A stretch of 64,000 bases of DNA. Source: Camellia lanceoleosa (taxonomy: Eukaryota; Streptophyta; Magnoliopsida; Ericales; Theaceae). Under the pieces are notes generated by a model. It was not told where the DNA came from. It saw only the letters and a program-made list of their open reading frames with translations, and searched no databases. Both the position numbers and the translations under genes were made by a program. Position 1 is the first letter of the stretch; each line of letters begins with the position of its first letter. This document shows positions 21,168 through 35,069 of this stretch, piece after piece. The stretch is taken from positions 44,101,932 to 44,165,931 of the forward strand of contig CM045760.1 in the NCBI GenBank assembly GCA_025200525.1, in the 5' to 3' direction.

Positions 21168-24100
21168 TGTAGACACCCCATTTTTGACCATCCTTAAGAC
21201 TTGGAAGTCATCGTTTGAACACTTACTGATTGTGCTCGCTCGTGTTTGTTTTGAGTCTTTGAAGGTCTTGGCTGAGCACCTTGCCTTGGAGCCTCTTAAC
21301 TTGTCTGTTTTGTACTTCGTTGTGGACCAAGAGCTTGTTGCTTTGAATCTGGAGGAGAGGATGACTTGTCGGCCATCTCTAATGTCCATAGGCCATGGCT
21401 TGTGCCTGCCGGCCATCAGTGGTGGCCGATCGGCTACATGTGTGGCCAGTCGGCCACTGCTGATGGCCGACGACCATTTTTCTCCTTTTTTAGATATTTA
21501 TGTGCCTACTGTGCTAGCTATTGATCACTGAGTGCATCCTCCATACACGTGTATGGAAGGATGAAGCCAAGCTTTTGGCTTGTTTTTCTATATAAAGGGA
21601 GGTCTCTCCCCCATTTTGAGGGTTGAGAAAATTTGTGAGCAAAATTTCACTCTCTCTCTCTCTAGAATTCTCTCTCTCTTCCTATTTAGTGCTTGAAAGT
21701 GAGTTTTCTTTACATATTTGCATACAACCCCTTAACCAAATTAGACTACCTTGGAGTTGAGGTTCTTGGAGGTCTCATTTAAGCTCTCAAAGCTGGTTTT
21801 CGCTTAGAAATTGTGCTGTTTGTTGCTGTGCTTCAAGGGTAAAGCTTTACCCTCTTTAAAGCTTTGTTTTAGTTGCTTGTTTGGCCACCTTTGCATGCTA
21901 GTTTTAGGCTGGTTTTAACTTCTAAAAAAACTCTGTTTTTAAGGTTTTAAAATGGTGGTTTGAACCTTGTTTAGTTAGGGGGTGGTTTCCTTTCTTTGCT
22001 CTTTGGCTTGTAAAGCCTTTTGAGCCATCTTTCAAAGCTTTTGAAACACCCTTTTCTTGGCCTTTTAACCACTAGATTCCAGGGGAATTTCAGTGGTAAA
22101 AAGTTGGTTTTGAGGTCCAAAAAAGGAGGGGATGGCTTCCTCTCCTTGTGTCTTGTTTGCATGCGTAGTTGGCCTAGCATATGAACATGTTTTTCTACCT
22201 CCTTATGACTTGATCTCAACATGCTTTAGTCACTGATTTAGCATGCTTTAACTCTGTTTTGGGTGGTCTTGGTCATATGACTCATGCTTTGTATAGCTAT
22301 AGTGTAATAGCCCTTCACTAGCTTTGTGTTTTAAGGCCTCTAACATGCTTTGCTTGAGTTGATTGCATGCTATGGCATTGTTTTGCATGTGTTTTCAGTA
22401 CATATATCATTGTCACACTCCCACATATATCACTCCTTCATGGCTTTTGAGAGTTGTGCTTTGTGTCTTGTTTGTGAGCCAACAAGTGAGCATGCTTTTC
22501 TTGCCATTTATGCTTCCATTTCAGCATGTTTTAGTCATTGCTTTGACATGATTTAGCTCTGTCCAAAGCTGGTTCGGTCATTTAAGTTTGGTATTGCATG
22601 CCTCTAGTGTAGTGCTCTTCACTAGCTTTAATGCTTTTGGCTCTTAGCATGTCTTGCATGTGTTGCTTGCATGGTTTAGTGTCTTTAGCATGCCATATCA
22701 GCACTGAAAGTCTGCAACCTCCCTCTATTCTTCACGTTTTAATTTGCTTTTGAAAGTGGTCTTGAGCCTTTTGTTGGCTTGAGCATGAAATTGAGGCACT
22801 CATACCTAATGGTTTTAATCCTCTCTTGAGGGTTTCTACTAACCAACAGTATGAGACCTCTTTCATGCTCAAGGCACTTATGGCTTAGGCCATCTTTCCA
22901 ATTAGAGGACTTTCACATTGGACTTAACCGGTTAAAGGACTAATCGATAATGTAAAATGTGTAAACAAGAATTGGACAAGTAAAACATGAACAAGATAAG
23001 CATTCGTGTTGCATTGCATTTGTTTGGATCGGAAACGCAAGAAGTGTGGGATGTTTCATACTCAAAGTAATGAAACGTGTCACATTTCTCGGTCGTTGTC
23101 ACCTTGATCATGCATGATAGGGTGGTGGCACTTTGAGTCTTATGTGCGCATTCACTAAGCTTGTACAAGTTTGGTTCTTGGCCATCATGCATGAAAATGC
23201 TTGATTGGTGACTTGAGAGCCAAGTGCCACCCTTTGAGCTTAAGACATGATAAGGAGGTGGCAGTACATACATTCCTTGAAGAATACACTGCTTTGCCTC
23301 TGTTTGCTCTCCATTGCAGCAAAAAAAGAGAATTCCAGGGAAAGGGTGGCCGACCGGCCACCAGTGGTGGCCGACTGGCCAGTGGCAGTGGCCGACAGCC
23401 ACCTATGGTAGCCGACCGGCCACCTGTTGAAGAGTTGTTCAAAGTGTTCCTGTCTTGGAGCAAAGGCAATCTATTAATTGGTGTAAGGTTCAGAGATCAA
23501 AGCAAAGTGCAAACAGAGGCATCCAAAGGCAAGGCGGTGGATTTTCGGGAGGAAGCCAACCGAGCATGCATATCTCCCTCGCCCAAGAGGCCACTTTATT
23601 GCTTTATTAGCTAGTTATAGCTAGTTAATACATGCATTGTAATTTAATTAGTTTAATCTATTTTGTAATATTTTAATTAGTTTAGCATAGCTAGTTATTC
23701 AATTGTGTTGTAATAATTAATTAGCTAGAATAGTTAATTAGTTATTTTGTAATAATTAGCTTAGCTTAGATTAGCTTAGCTTATTTATTCGGACCCTCCT
23801 TCGAGAGGGCATAGTGTTGTAATAAGGGTGCATGTGTGTGTGTCCATGTCTTCCAACCCCACGTTTTTCTCCCTTTTACTTAACCGCTTTTGATGGTTAA
23901 ATTAGGGTCATTTTTTATTAGCATACCTTATGCTTGCATGTTTGCATCATCCATTTGTCTTGCATGCGCCGGGCTCGGTGCATCATTCAAACTGCATTGT
24001 ATTTCAATACACTTATTTAAATATGTGTTTCAAAGCATGTTATCAAGTTGTATTCATATGCCATCTTAGATAGCTAAGCCTATTAGTTGCATTATTGCAT

Positions 24101-24946
24101 GTGTTGCATTAGGCATCTTGTATAGTTAGGATCATGCATATTTCTAACTAGCTTTTGTTTTGGCTTGGAGTACACTGTAAGTTTTACGCTTTAGCATACT
24201 TGCATGAGTATGAGCGTTGCCATGATAGCATGCTTGCCATGAGGCTACGTGCTTATTTGCTTAACTGCATGAATGCACGTGGATGAAGGCTTTGTTGTTT
24301 GAATTGGGACAATTCATCGAATGTGAGTTTCAAGCCCACTTTGCGAAGCGGCAAATCATCACGTTTTAAGCCCATTTGAGGGTGACAAATCTGCGCTTTA
24401 GCCCACTTGAGGGTGGCACTTTCAAAATATTTTCGAAAAACAAACATGAGTTGTTTTGTTCCAATTCTTGTGATTTTAGTCTATACTTGTATGCTGTGTG
24501 CGTCACATAGTAAGTTAGCTAACAACCGGGATAAGAACACATGTGTTTATAAAATAACATATCATACTTAGTAGAGGCCGATCCTTTGATTGGGCGAGCG
24601 GCGGTGCTCATTTCAGGACCTTCCCCTCTCGTACCCAAGTTTCCGCTGAGGCAACTTTGGTGATGATGGACACGTGGCGTTTGGCACGAGTCAGGGTTTC
24701 CTAAATTTTCCATAAATAAAATATTTAGGTGGCGACTCTGTAATCTATCAAAGTAGTCCAGTTTTGGCAATATTTGATTCAAAATCTGATTTTCCAAAAT
24801 GACTTGTCGGATTGGACTCTTTAGTGTTTATCAGTCTCACATTGCACTTTATGAGATTAGATTCAGAACCGTGACAGGAGTCCGAACTGTAGAGTACCAA
24901 TTCATGCCACTTCGAAAGAGGGGGCGCGAAGAAAGTCGAGTCTACA
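21168..24946 (+). mobile_element. Solo LTR, 3.8 kb, family X
   Basis: Starts TGTAGACACCCC and ends GAGTCTACA, flanked by the perfect duplication ccaag (21163-21167, 24947-24951). It aligns with the reverse complement of 30994-35069, for example tgtagacaccccatttttga at the start and gtgcgaactgtagag near the end. No internal domain adjoins it, so LTR-LTR recombination is likely. LTRs this long occur in Ogre/Tat and some chromoviruses; the family is not assigned. GC-rich palindromes (ggccgaccggcc type) cluster at 21365-21475 and 23345-23425. Internal open frames show no protein homology I recognise. Confidence 0.85.
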
Positions 24947-24951
24947 CCAAG

Positions 24952-25380
24952 TTTTGTGGAAGGGTGAGGTTATGGACTAGACCCATTAGACCCAAAACAA
25001 ACACGCGCGCGCCGTTCGACGCTGGCTGGGCTGGGCTTGGGCGCAGGTACATGGTGTGAGGTTGGGCTTGTTCGGACCAATGCTTATCTTTTTGGGCCAA
25101 AAAGTGTTTGAATTTTATTTTTTCTAAAATTAAAATTCTTACATTTTTCAGTATTTAAAATTCGAATTTAATTCGAAAATACTGTCCAAATTTTTCCTCT
25201 ACCAAATAGGTTTTTATCTATTTAAATTTAAATTGAACAGATTCAGTATTTGTTCAAAATTCAAACCCAAATAGTGCCTTTCCTGTTTATTCAAACCGAA
25301 CAGGTCTTGTACCTGTTTAAACAAGTTTGCAACCTGTTCATTCAAATCTGAACAACCATTATTCTATCTATAAATAGGCA
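24952..25380. other. Flank between solo LTR and Tekay element
   Basis: No gene seen. A short GC-rich patch (acgcgcgcgccg, about 25001) is followed by AT-rich DNA with repeated ...aacagg... phrases and a TATA-like ctataaatagg (25367-25378). Probably part of an older repeat split by the solo LTR. Confidence 0.45.
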
Positions 25381-28300
25381 TGTCATGCCCTGAAAATAAT
25401 CCCAACATAAATAGTACATGAAGCCACATTCATTAATTAAATACAACCATTTTCCATCCTTTACATCATAAATCTCCAAGGTTTCTACAAAGGTTCCACA
25501 TGCGACTAATACATTCAATGATTTAAAAATACATGAATCTATAGCACGTAGAGCGTCAAGTTTCAAGATAAATAAAATGCCCTCACGGGCTATAACTTCC
25601 AAGACTTAAGCCCGGTTACACAAAAGTGGTCTCTCGGACCTATACAAAAATAGCCCTTGGCTAGTAATTAAATCACAACAAAATATAGCTATGTACCCTT
25701 CACAAATTATCCACGCCCTCAATTTGGCGGGATCACCACATTTTTACCTGCACCAAAATTCCATAGGGGTGAGCATAAAGCCCAGTAGAGAATTCTCACA
25801 AAATATATACAGTTATGCCACTCTCAATGTAAAATGCAAATGTCAATGCCATGCGATACTATTTTAAAGAAAATTTCATTTCATGTTCTTCTTAATGATC
25901 ACCATGTTTCAATAAAAGTTTGCAATTCAACAATTTCCGCGACTTCCAATTTTTAAATCAATAGGGGCGGTAAATACGACACTGGTAATCCCCTAGGCTG
26001 GTGTCTGCAAGTAGACTGTACAAGTACTACCAAATTGTCATTTTTACCGGTATTAACCGGAAGGCTCGACAGCTATCCACGCGAGTTTTTGGTCTTTCAC
26101 CATGGACACTCAGGCCAACTTATCAAATTCATCTACACCTCCTAACCGGACTAACCAACGTATTTACCCCATACACATTTCCTTCACTTAAATTCGCATT
26201 TTCTTATTCTCAATGCAAAGATTTCAAATCTTAGCTCAAAGCTTACAACAAGGTAATGCTAGAGTGAGAATACAACATGTCGAAGTTAAATACAATTCCT
26301 GTGATAATCAATTAAATGAAAATGCAATGTGACAATCATCATCATTATATAACATTTCTTCATCATCAATTTTCTCAACAATGATTCATCATAATCAAAC
26401 CTTCCAAAATGTCTAGCATGTTACATTTCATTTCATTTCCCACTTCAATAACATTAAACACTTTTCACATCATTTATGGCACTCAACAACTTGTCATCTT
26501 ATAACTTTACACATACATACATTTATCAATGGATTTTAAAAGAAAGTTTCCACTTTCATACATATATCAAGAAATTGCCATTTGCAAACTACAACATAAA
26601 ATCAATGCTCATTCACTCTTTTATCACAAGGAAAGAAAGAACTCCATAGGCCTTTCTATATTTTTTTAAAAGTCCCCCATTTCTAGGATTTTCATCAAAA
26701 ACCCAACATTTCTCCACTTCATGGTGAAATCCAACCCAAAATCACATTTCTTAAGTCAAATGAAAAGGAAGCCCTCTAGGATTAACAAAGGGTTGAGATT
26801 TAAACCCATCTTTTCAAAACTCTCTCTACATTTGGAGCAAAAATCAAACTCAACACAATAACCTCAAGAAAACTTTTAAATCAACACTCATATAGCAAAA
26901 CATGTATATATAACTCAAGAAATCCCTACCTCAATGTTTGATGAAGGAATGGAGGTGAAACCCTAGCTTTGATGGAAGATTCATCAATTTTCCTATAACA
27001 CCAAGAGGAGCCGTAGCTTAAATCTTCAAGATTAGTGAGAGATGATGATGATCTAGACCCAAGGGTTGCAAAAATCAAAGAGTTTTAGTGTTTTGAGGAG
27101 GTTTTCTAGAGAGAAGGAGGAGAAAAATAGGGTTTAGAGTGAAAGAAAGAAGCCCCAAAAATGAGGTACAATTCGGCCAAAAAGAGGAATAAAAACAGAG
27201 TTTTGAACTGCCTAGTTAGCCGCACGTGCAACGCCCTTCTCCTCACGTGCAGAGCGCCTCTCCCGCACTTGCAGCCCTCATCCTCGCACGTGCGGTGGTC
27301 CTGCCGCATCTCAGCCTGCACCTGCCTTTTAGGCAGTGTCCAACAACCTAAAGTCCAACCCTTACCACACGTGCGGCCTCACTCCCCGCACGTGTGGCCC
27401 CTTCTCGCACGTGTGACCTAAGGCCACCGTATATGCAGCCCTGGCCCAGTACCTAGAATTTTCTAGTTCGGTCCCCGGGCACTCCAGACTCGACCGCGCC
27501 GTCCCCGAAACAAGCAAAAATTAATCACCAAAAGGCAAGAACAAAGTTTTTGTTTGAGGACTAAACTTCCGAATGCTACAACCCAATGAGAATCAAAGGA
27601 GAATGGAGCGAATAATTATTCCTGGTCATCACAAGACAGTCCCTCATTTGAATTTTGCACTCTAATTTTCGTTCTTGTTTCCTGCTGCTACTCTCTGCAT
27701 TTTGCTGCATTAATTTTCTGTGAGAAAGTGTATAAAGACAAAGTGTGTTCGTTGTACAAACAGTTTGTAGTGTTGCTACTGTTTGTTGTTGACCATTTTA
27801 TCCTGGGAGATAGACGTCCACAATCTAAAAGCACTGTGGAGAGGATGAATCTATCTTAAGGACACGATGTTAAACACTGGACTTGATCAAAAAAATTTGT
27901 TCGAGAAATTAATAAGGTGAGTAATTAATTTACTTTCAATTTTAATTATTTTCCTTTTTCAGATTCTGATTTTATTTTTGTAACAAAATAAGAATCTATT
28001 TTGATTTATTTATTTTTATATATTGTTTTGATTTTTGTAATCAAACAGTCTCTCTTCTCTCTTTAATCCACTCTTCGAATACAGTGAAAATTGTCTAACA
28101 AATTTTTGATATGCATACTTTTCTTTAAAAGTCTTATAAAATAAGTAGTTTAAATTATATATATAAAAAAAAGGGATTCAAAATGATTTAAATTTCCTAA
28201 CTGAAAAGAATCTGGTTCCTCTAACCTAAAGATAATCACTTTCTGTACAAAAGACCTTCCTATCAGGAAATTTGCACAAGTCAGAAAGTTGTTTCTTGCA

Positions 28301-28388
28301 AGGCATTGACTAGGCCATCCAATGCTCTTAAACCAACTTGATAATATATATATATAATTAATGAGAATGATTAATCTACATAATGAAG

Positions 28389-28421
<33 letters not shown>

Positions 28422-28870
28422 CTACACAATGAATGCTGAACAATTCAAATGACATTTGGACATCGCCTCACTAGGTATAAAGAACTTGGGGTTGGTTGAT
28501 CCATCAAACTTAAAAATACCTAGCTTCCCAAAAAAAATAAAAAATAAATAATAATAAAAAAACATTATAAAAAAAATCTTAAAATTTGAGTCTTGTAATA
28601 AAATAAATTTTTAATTTTATCAATTGAAATCTTAATGTTTTAATTTATTTTTAATCTAAATCATCTGTCTATTTTCGTTAAGAAAAATTAACGAAAAAGT
28701 AGTATTTTAGTCATTCAACTAAATATAACTGTATAAAAAATGTATAAAAGTTGTCTAAAATATTCTTTGTCATTGAGTTTAATGAAACATCTATAACAAA
28801 ATATTATCCCTCCATAACCTCATACTCAAATTAATAATATATACAACAACATGTGATCAACTATTTAACA
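25381..28870 (-). repeat. Tekay 3' LTR (outer limit uncertain)
   Basis: Plus strand TGTCATGCCC... The right end is ambiguous. A polypurine tract next to ...ATTTAACA places it at 28870. A TGTAGCATTCGG-like LTR start (minus strand, edge 27580), similar to other LTRs in this window, would make it 2.2 kb. Six CACGTG cores lie at 27215-27415. Confidence 0.65.
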
Positions 28871-28882
28871 CTCCTTTCCTTC
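28871..28882 (-). promoter_or_regulatory. Polypurine tract
   Basis: GAAGGAAAGGAG on the minus strand, 31 bases downstream of the pol stop (28914) and directly against a TGTTAAAT LTR-like start. Confidence 0.65.
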
Positions 28883-28913
28883 AATACTAGGGAACATTAC
28901 AAATCAAGATAAA

Positions 28914-30470
28914 TTAAGCATTCTCAAATAAATCTGGATACTTGGAGCGGACTTCCGCCTCCCTTTCCCATGTTGCCTCTTCAACTCCGTGGTGTCTCCA
29001 CAACACTTTCACTAACAGTATAGCTTTACCCTGTAGCACTTGTTCCCAGGTATCTAAGATTTGAACTGGCCGCTCTTCGTAGGAGGTATCCTCATCTACC
29101 TCCAAGTTAACCCAATCTAACACATGAGAAGGGTCGGGTTCGTACTTCCTAAGTATGGACACATGAAACACATTGTGAACTCCCGAAAGTTGTGGCTATA
29201 AAGCTAACCGGTATGCCACCTCTCCAATTCTCTCCAGTATCTCAAAAGGCCCAATAAACCTCGGAGACAACTTACCACTCTTACCAAATCTCATTAAACC
29301 CCGTCTAGGTGAGATCTTAAGGAACACATGATCACCCACTTCAAAGGACAAAGGTCGTCTCCACTTATCGGTGTAACTTTTCTGTCGACTTTGGGCCGCG
29401 GCTAACCTCTCCCGAATGAGAGCAACTTTCTCGGTGGTCTCCCTAACAATTTTCGGGCCCAATAACGGTGCATCCCCCACCTCGACCCAACAAACTGGTG
29501 ATCTACAAGGTTGGCCATACAAGGCCTCAAACGGTGCTATCTCGATGCTAGTTTGATAATTATTGTTATAGGCGAATTCAATCAACGGTAAGTGCCTCTC
29601 CCATGACCCCTTGAAATCTAGGACACAAGCTCTAAGCATGTCCTCTAAAATCTGAATAGTACGCTCCGACTGCCCATCAGTTTGAAGATGGTAAGCGGTG
29701 CTAAAGGTCAACTTAGTTCCTAACGTCTCTTGAAGGCTTTGCCACAACCGGGCAGTAAAACGAGGATCTCTATCCGATACAATGGTTACTGGAACCCCAT
29801 GAAGCCGAACTATCTCTCTAACGTACAATTCTGCCAAGTGCTCAATTGAGTTGCTAGTACGCATAGGAATAAAATGTGTGGACTTAGTCAACCTATCAAT
29901 AATCACCCAAATGGAATCACTACCTCGCTGTGTTCTAGGAAGCCCAACTTCGAAATCCATGGTAACGTGTTCTCATTTCCACTCGGTTATCGGTAAGGCT
30001 TGTAACAAACCCGCTGGTCTCTAATGTTCGGCCTTCACTTGTTGACAAGTAAGGCACTTCAACACAAAGGATGCAATATCCCGCTTCATACCCCTCCACC
30101 AAAACTGACAGCTAAGATCACGATACATCTTTGTGCCTTCCGGATGTACCGCAAGGCGTGAGTGGTGAAATTCCTGAAGCACTTCCTCCGTACAAGATTC
30201 AAATACAAACAAACGGTCTAGGTAATGTACACTTTGATCCAAGTGAATGTTCAAACCCTTCTTTTCCTTCTCATTAGAGATCCTATCCCGAATTAACTGT
30301 ACTTCACGGTTTCCTTGTTGTGCCTCTACAACTTTGCTAATCAAGACAGGTTGAGCGTTCAAAGCAAACAATGTTGCACCCTCCTTGGACTCTCCCAAAT
30401 GCAATTCAAACTTGCCGATTTTACTCAACATAACCCATTCCCGGATGGCCACACTCGCCAAACTACTCAC
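28914..30470 (-). pseudogene. Tekay integrase plus chromodomain-like C-terminus
   Basis: Zinc-binding HHCC domain: H-S-R-L-A-V-H-P-E-G-T-K-M ... C-L-T-C-Q-Q-V-K (about 30045-30175). The catalytic core has all three acidic residues: M-D-F (29960), S-D-R-D-P-R-F and D-G-Q-S-E-R. The GPF/Y module reads R-F-I-G-P-F-E-I-L. After a TAG at 29196 the frame continues F-H-V-S-I-L-R-K-Y ... V-L-W-R-H-H-G-V-E-E-A-T-W-E-R-E to the natural stop at 28914, the aromatic-rich chromodomain-like tail of Tekay integrases. Integrase inserts the cDNA; the tail is thought to steer it to heterochromatin. Stops near 30020, 29967 and 29196 break the frame. Confidence 0.9.
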
Positions 30471-30473
30471 GGT

Positions 30474-30993
30474 TTTTCAACTTAAGGCATCAGCCACTAC
30501 ATTGGCTTTCCCCGGATGATAGTGTAACTCAAAATCATAGTCCTCCAAAAATTCCATCCACCTCTGTTGATGTAAATTCAAATCTTTTTGGGAAAACAAA
30601 TATTTCAAGCTCTTATGATCGGAGAAAACCTCAAACTTCTCACCATACAAATAATGCCTCCAAATCTTCAAGGCAAACACTATTGCAGCTAATTCTAAAT
30701 CATGGGTAGGGTAATTCTTCTCACGAATTTTCAATTGCCGTGAACCATAGGCTACAACTTTTTCCCCTTGCATCAAAACACAACCAAGTCCATCCCGAGA
30801 CGCATCACAATAGACGGTGTAACCCAAACCTCTCTCTAGAATGATCAACACCTGTGTTGTAGTCAATCTGGTTTTGAGTTTTGGAAAGACTTTTCACAAG
30901 CCTCACTCCACACAAACTTAACCCCCTTTCTAGTCAACCTAGTCAAAGGCACGGCTAATCTAGAAAAGTCCCTTACAAAATGCCGGTAGTACC
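30474..30993 (-). pseudogene. RT C-terminal part and RNase H of Tekay
   Basis: From the solo LTR edge the frame reads Y-R-H-F-V-R-D-F-S-R-L-A (thumb of RT) and, after a stop near 30868, the RNase H domain. Motifs seen are V-Y-C-D-A-S (first catalytic Asp), L-E-L-A-A-I-V (Glu), F-S-D-H-K-S-L (Asp) and N-V-V-A-D-A-L-S (C-terminal Asp). A TGA at 30474-30476 separates it from integrase. RNase H removes the RNA strand during reverse transcription. Confidence 0.88.
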
Positions 30994-33900
30994 TGTAGAC
31001 GCGCCCGTGGGCTTCGCTCTACAGTTCGCACTCCCTTTCGTGTCGGTTCTAAATCTGAACCAAAGAGTCCAAATCCGGCAAATCGTTTTGAAGAAAAACA
31101 GATTTTTGAAAAAGTAGTGCCAAACATGGACTGCTTTGCCAGATTACAGAGTCGCCACCTAAATATTTTTTGTTAAAATGGGAAATTTAGGAAACCCTGA
31201 CTCAGTGCCGAAGGCCATATGTCCGTCATCACCAAAGTGGTCTTGGCTCGGGAGCTTGGGTACGATCGGGGAAGGTCAGCTATGAGCACCCCCTTTCGCC
31301 CGGTCCGAAGACCGGCCTCTACTAACCGTGATATCCATTTTTGAAAACTTTATGTGTTCTTATTCCGGTTATTTAACCTAGAATTACTATGTGATGCGCA
31401 CAACACAAAAGTATAAACTAGATCGCCTAACTTGGAAATAAACATTGCATATCCTTTTTATCTCGAAAAACGTGTCAGATTTTGCTACTCGCAAGTAGGC
31501 TAAAATACAGATTTCAATGAGTTTTTCCAACTCAAGCAATCCAACCTCCACCCACAAGCATTCAAACAGTTTATCACATAAGCACTTAGCCGCATGGCAG
31601 GCATACTGTCATGTTAGCATTCACACGCATGCGACATGCTAAAGTATAAAAACTTACATCGTACTCCGTGCCAAAACCATAAACTAGTTAGCAAACATGC
31701 ATGTCCTAGTTCATGTTAAATGGCTAATGCGTCGCATACGAGGGTGTAATCTAAACAGGCTCGGCTAACCCTAAACATGGCACATGAGATGTAACAACTA
31801 CCACGTATTCAATTTGGAATTGAAATACAATGCAGTTTGTATGATGTACCGAGCCCGATGCATGTCAGCAAATGCATGAATGCACACATGCATTGCATAA
31901 GGTATGCTAATTTAAATATGCCCTAATCTACCACTGTAAGCAGGTAAATAAAAGGGATAGAAAGAAATGGGGATTGGAAGACATGCACCCACTCACGCAC
32001 ACTTATTACAATTGCGCCCTCACTCGGAGGGACCAAATAATAATACAGACCGAGTAGATAAACGAATAAATAAATTATTACACAATTCTAATTATTAAAA
32101 TCAAAGCAAATAAATAAATAAATACAATGGGGCCTCAGCCCTGCCTTGGGATGTGCGAATGATGCGTGCTCGATCCGTCTTGCCCGGAAAACCCGTGCCT
32201 TTGGTTACATGTTTTCAACGCCTGCCTCTCCAAAAATTCCCAAAGTCTCTGAATACCTCCCAAATGATCCTGAATACCCCTCCGGCCGGGTGAAGAGCTC
32301 ATCACGCTTGTATTGGCCATCGGCTGTTGTGGTGGTTATCGGCACAAACAAAGTGCCGATCGGCACATTATACTGCCGGTCGGCAGAAAGTTCCTGCAGA
32401 GGACAGTTTGACAGCAACAGCAAAAACAGCAGTGCAAGGCATGGTTTTTGGGCATATGTAAGCATGGACATGACCTCCTATCATGCTTTGAGACTCAAGG
32501 AGGCAAGGCCCTTGGTTCTTGGGCCATCAATTGTACACTTTGATGCATGATAGCCTAAAGAACCAAAATTGCTATTTTTGATGTAACAATGCATGCAAAC
32601 AAACAAATGGATTAAGCCCCTATCATGTTAATGTCAAGGGCCCTAACGACATGGGGGATTGAGGTGTGTTTTGTCACTTAAGGCACAAACACCCCTCAAC
32701 TCCCACACTTGGTTTGACACCCCAAACCAAGCGATGAAATGCAACTATGCAATCATGCAAACATGCAAACATACAAACATGGGGACTAAGATGCTAGCAA
32801 ATTAGGCATGCAAAATGTTAGAATATGGAAAGCATGGAGGTCATGCAAAGAGGGACCAATTAAGCATAGAACTAGCATGCTCTCAAGGCTTCATTGACCA
32901 ATCATGCAACAACCATGTAATGAGCATGCAATAATGGACTAAAGCCATAGAGGGCAGCCCTCAAACTCCCCTAAAACAGTGGCAAAACATGCATCAAAAC
33001 AAGAGCAAGATGCCACACAAGCGTGCAAGCCATAAGGCATAAGGCTAAGGCGCAAAGTGGGGCATTGAACCACCACTTAACAAGACCAAACATGGCACAT
33101 GTTAGGCAACCAAAACAGGTTTTTATCATGCAAAATGGCACCCAAATCCCCTCATGGCACCTCCCAAAATGCATTAAACATGGAAGCATGCACAATGTTC
33201 AATCCTAGACATACGAGAGCACACCCTTATGACATGAAATAGGTTACACATGCATGTATACAAGCATGATTTATGGACTAAAAAATGACCCTAGATGATG
33301 CCAAATCATGGGATCAAGACAAGTTAAGCATGCTAGGAGCCAAAACATACAAGGCTTACAAGCCTAGAGTACAAGACAAACATGCTAAACATACCAAACA
33401 TGGCCAAAACAATGGCTCACAGCCCTTTCACATAGCGAAGAGATGCTAGTATCTTCATGGAATCATGCTAAAACATGTAAGAATCAAGGCCTCAAAACAT
33501 GGCATACCTTTGAGCATAAAAGAGCATTTTAAAGCAAACATGAGAGGCATGCAAGAGGCCACGGAATCAACCAAAAACAGAGGTTATTCATGACCTAAGA
33601 CACTCACAAAAGCTCTGAAATGAAGTCAAAACAAGCAAACATGCATGCTAGAGCTTCATACAAGTAAGGCCTACAAACCAAAATGCAAGACAACCAAACC
33701 AAGCATGCTATACATGACTAAATCAGCGCCTCACGACCCTCAAACATGGTAATACGATGCTAATACTCTCCTAGAACCATACTACAATATGCAAAGAACA
33801 TGGCTCAAAAGCATGGCATTCTTTTAAGCATAAAGAAACATTACAAAGCAAGCATGAGATACATGTTAAAGGCTATAAATCTAACCTAAAACAGAGATCA

Positions 33901-35069
33901 AACATGACCTAAAACACTCAAAGAAAATCTGAAATGAAGCTAAATGCAAGCATGCACACATGCTACCTTTTGGCCAAGAACAAAGGCAAACAAAGGGCCA
34001 AGGGGAGAGGGGTGTCCCTCCCCTATTTGAGACTTAAAAACACCTTCCTCACCACTGAAAAACCACTGGTTTTCAGTGGTGAGAAGGCCAAGAACACCAA
34101 GCAAAGGAGGTCTTAAGCAAAGGCACCAAAAGTGGCCATATAAGGCCTAATAGGATGGACCTTTACTCAAACCAAAAAAGGACCTTAATGAAGGTTTAAG
34201 AACAAGTAAAAACAAGACTTTTTTTATCTTAAACACAAACTCAAAAACACAAAGTAAAGAGGGTAGAAAGAGGTTGCAAGAATGGGGAATATAAAGTGAT
34301 GTTCTTACCCTTGAAGATCCTTTGAAGAACAAGTGAGGCAGCCTCTCTCTAGTGCTCAAAACCAGTCCAAAACCAACACAAACAACCTCCTAAGTCTCTC
34401 AATCTCGAGCTAAGGTATAATGGTGTGTGTAAAGGAGCAAAAATGAGGTAAAACTACACTTTTTGGCCTAAAAACACACACACAAGAGGAGAGAGAGGGA
34501 GATCTATGTATCTATGGATGTATATCAGAGATATATGTATAATGCTCTGGTTTTGGCTCTCAAAAGGCTAACCCTTGAGCCAAGAGGAAGAGTTCTCCTC
34601 TTATAGGCAAGGAATGCTTAGCCACTAAGCAAACCAAGGGCTCATCCCTCCATACACGTGTATGGAGGGGAGCAAAACACTTTACAGCTGCAAGAAAATA
34701 TCTGATAAAGCAAGTGCACAGTGCTCGGCCGGCAAAGAGTACCATTTTGGAAAAAAATAGTGCCGGTCGGCACAAAAGAGTGCCGGTCGGCACAATAAAG
34801 TGCCGATAGAAGCTTCAGCCAGCCGGTGGCCTCTAGCCCCAGCCGGTGGTGTGTAGGGATGCCTCATAAGGCATTCCCTGCCCTTTCATGGCAAAACACA
34901 AGTGTTTGGTGTAAAACCAAACACAACTGGTCGAGTTCGGAGGTCCTGAGGCAGGGCGCGTGCAGCCGAGAACTCCGGGAACTCCAAACGAACACAAACA
35001 TGGATAATCACCGAGTGTTCCAACGGTGACGTCCAAGTCTTGAGGACGGTCAAAAATGGGGTGTCTACA
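30994..35069 (-). mobile_element. Solo LTR, 4.1 kb, family X, inside Tekay RT
   Basis: Minus strand TGTAGACACCCC...GCGTCTACA, flanked by the perfect duplication gtacc (30989-30993, 35070-35074). Removing it rejoins the RT frame cleanly (G-Y on one side, Y-R-H-F-V on the other). Same family as 21168-24946. Palindrome clusters (tgccggtcggca) at 32330-32395 and 34738-34806. No coding genes are recognised inside it. Confidence 0.9.
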
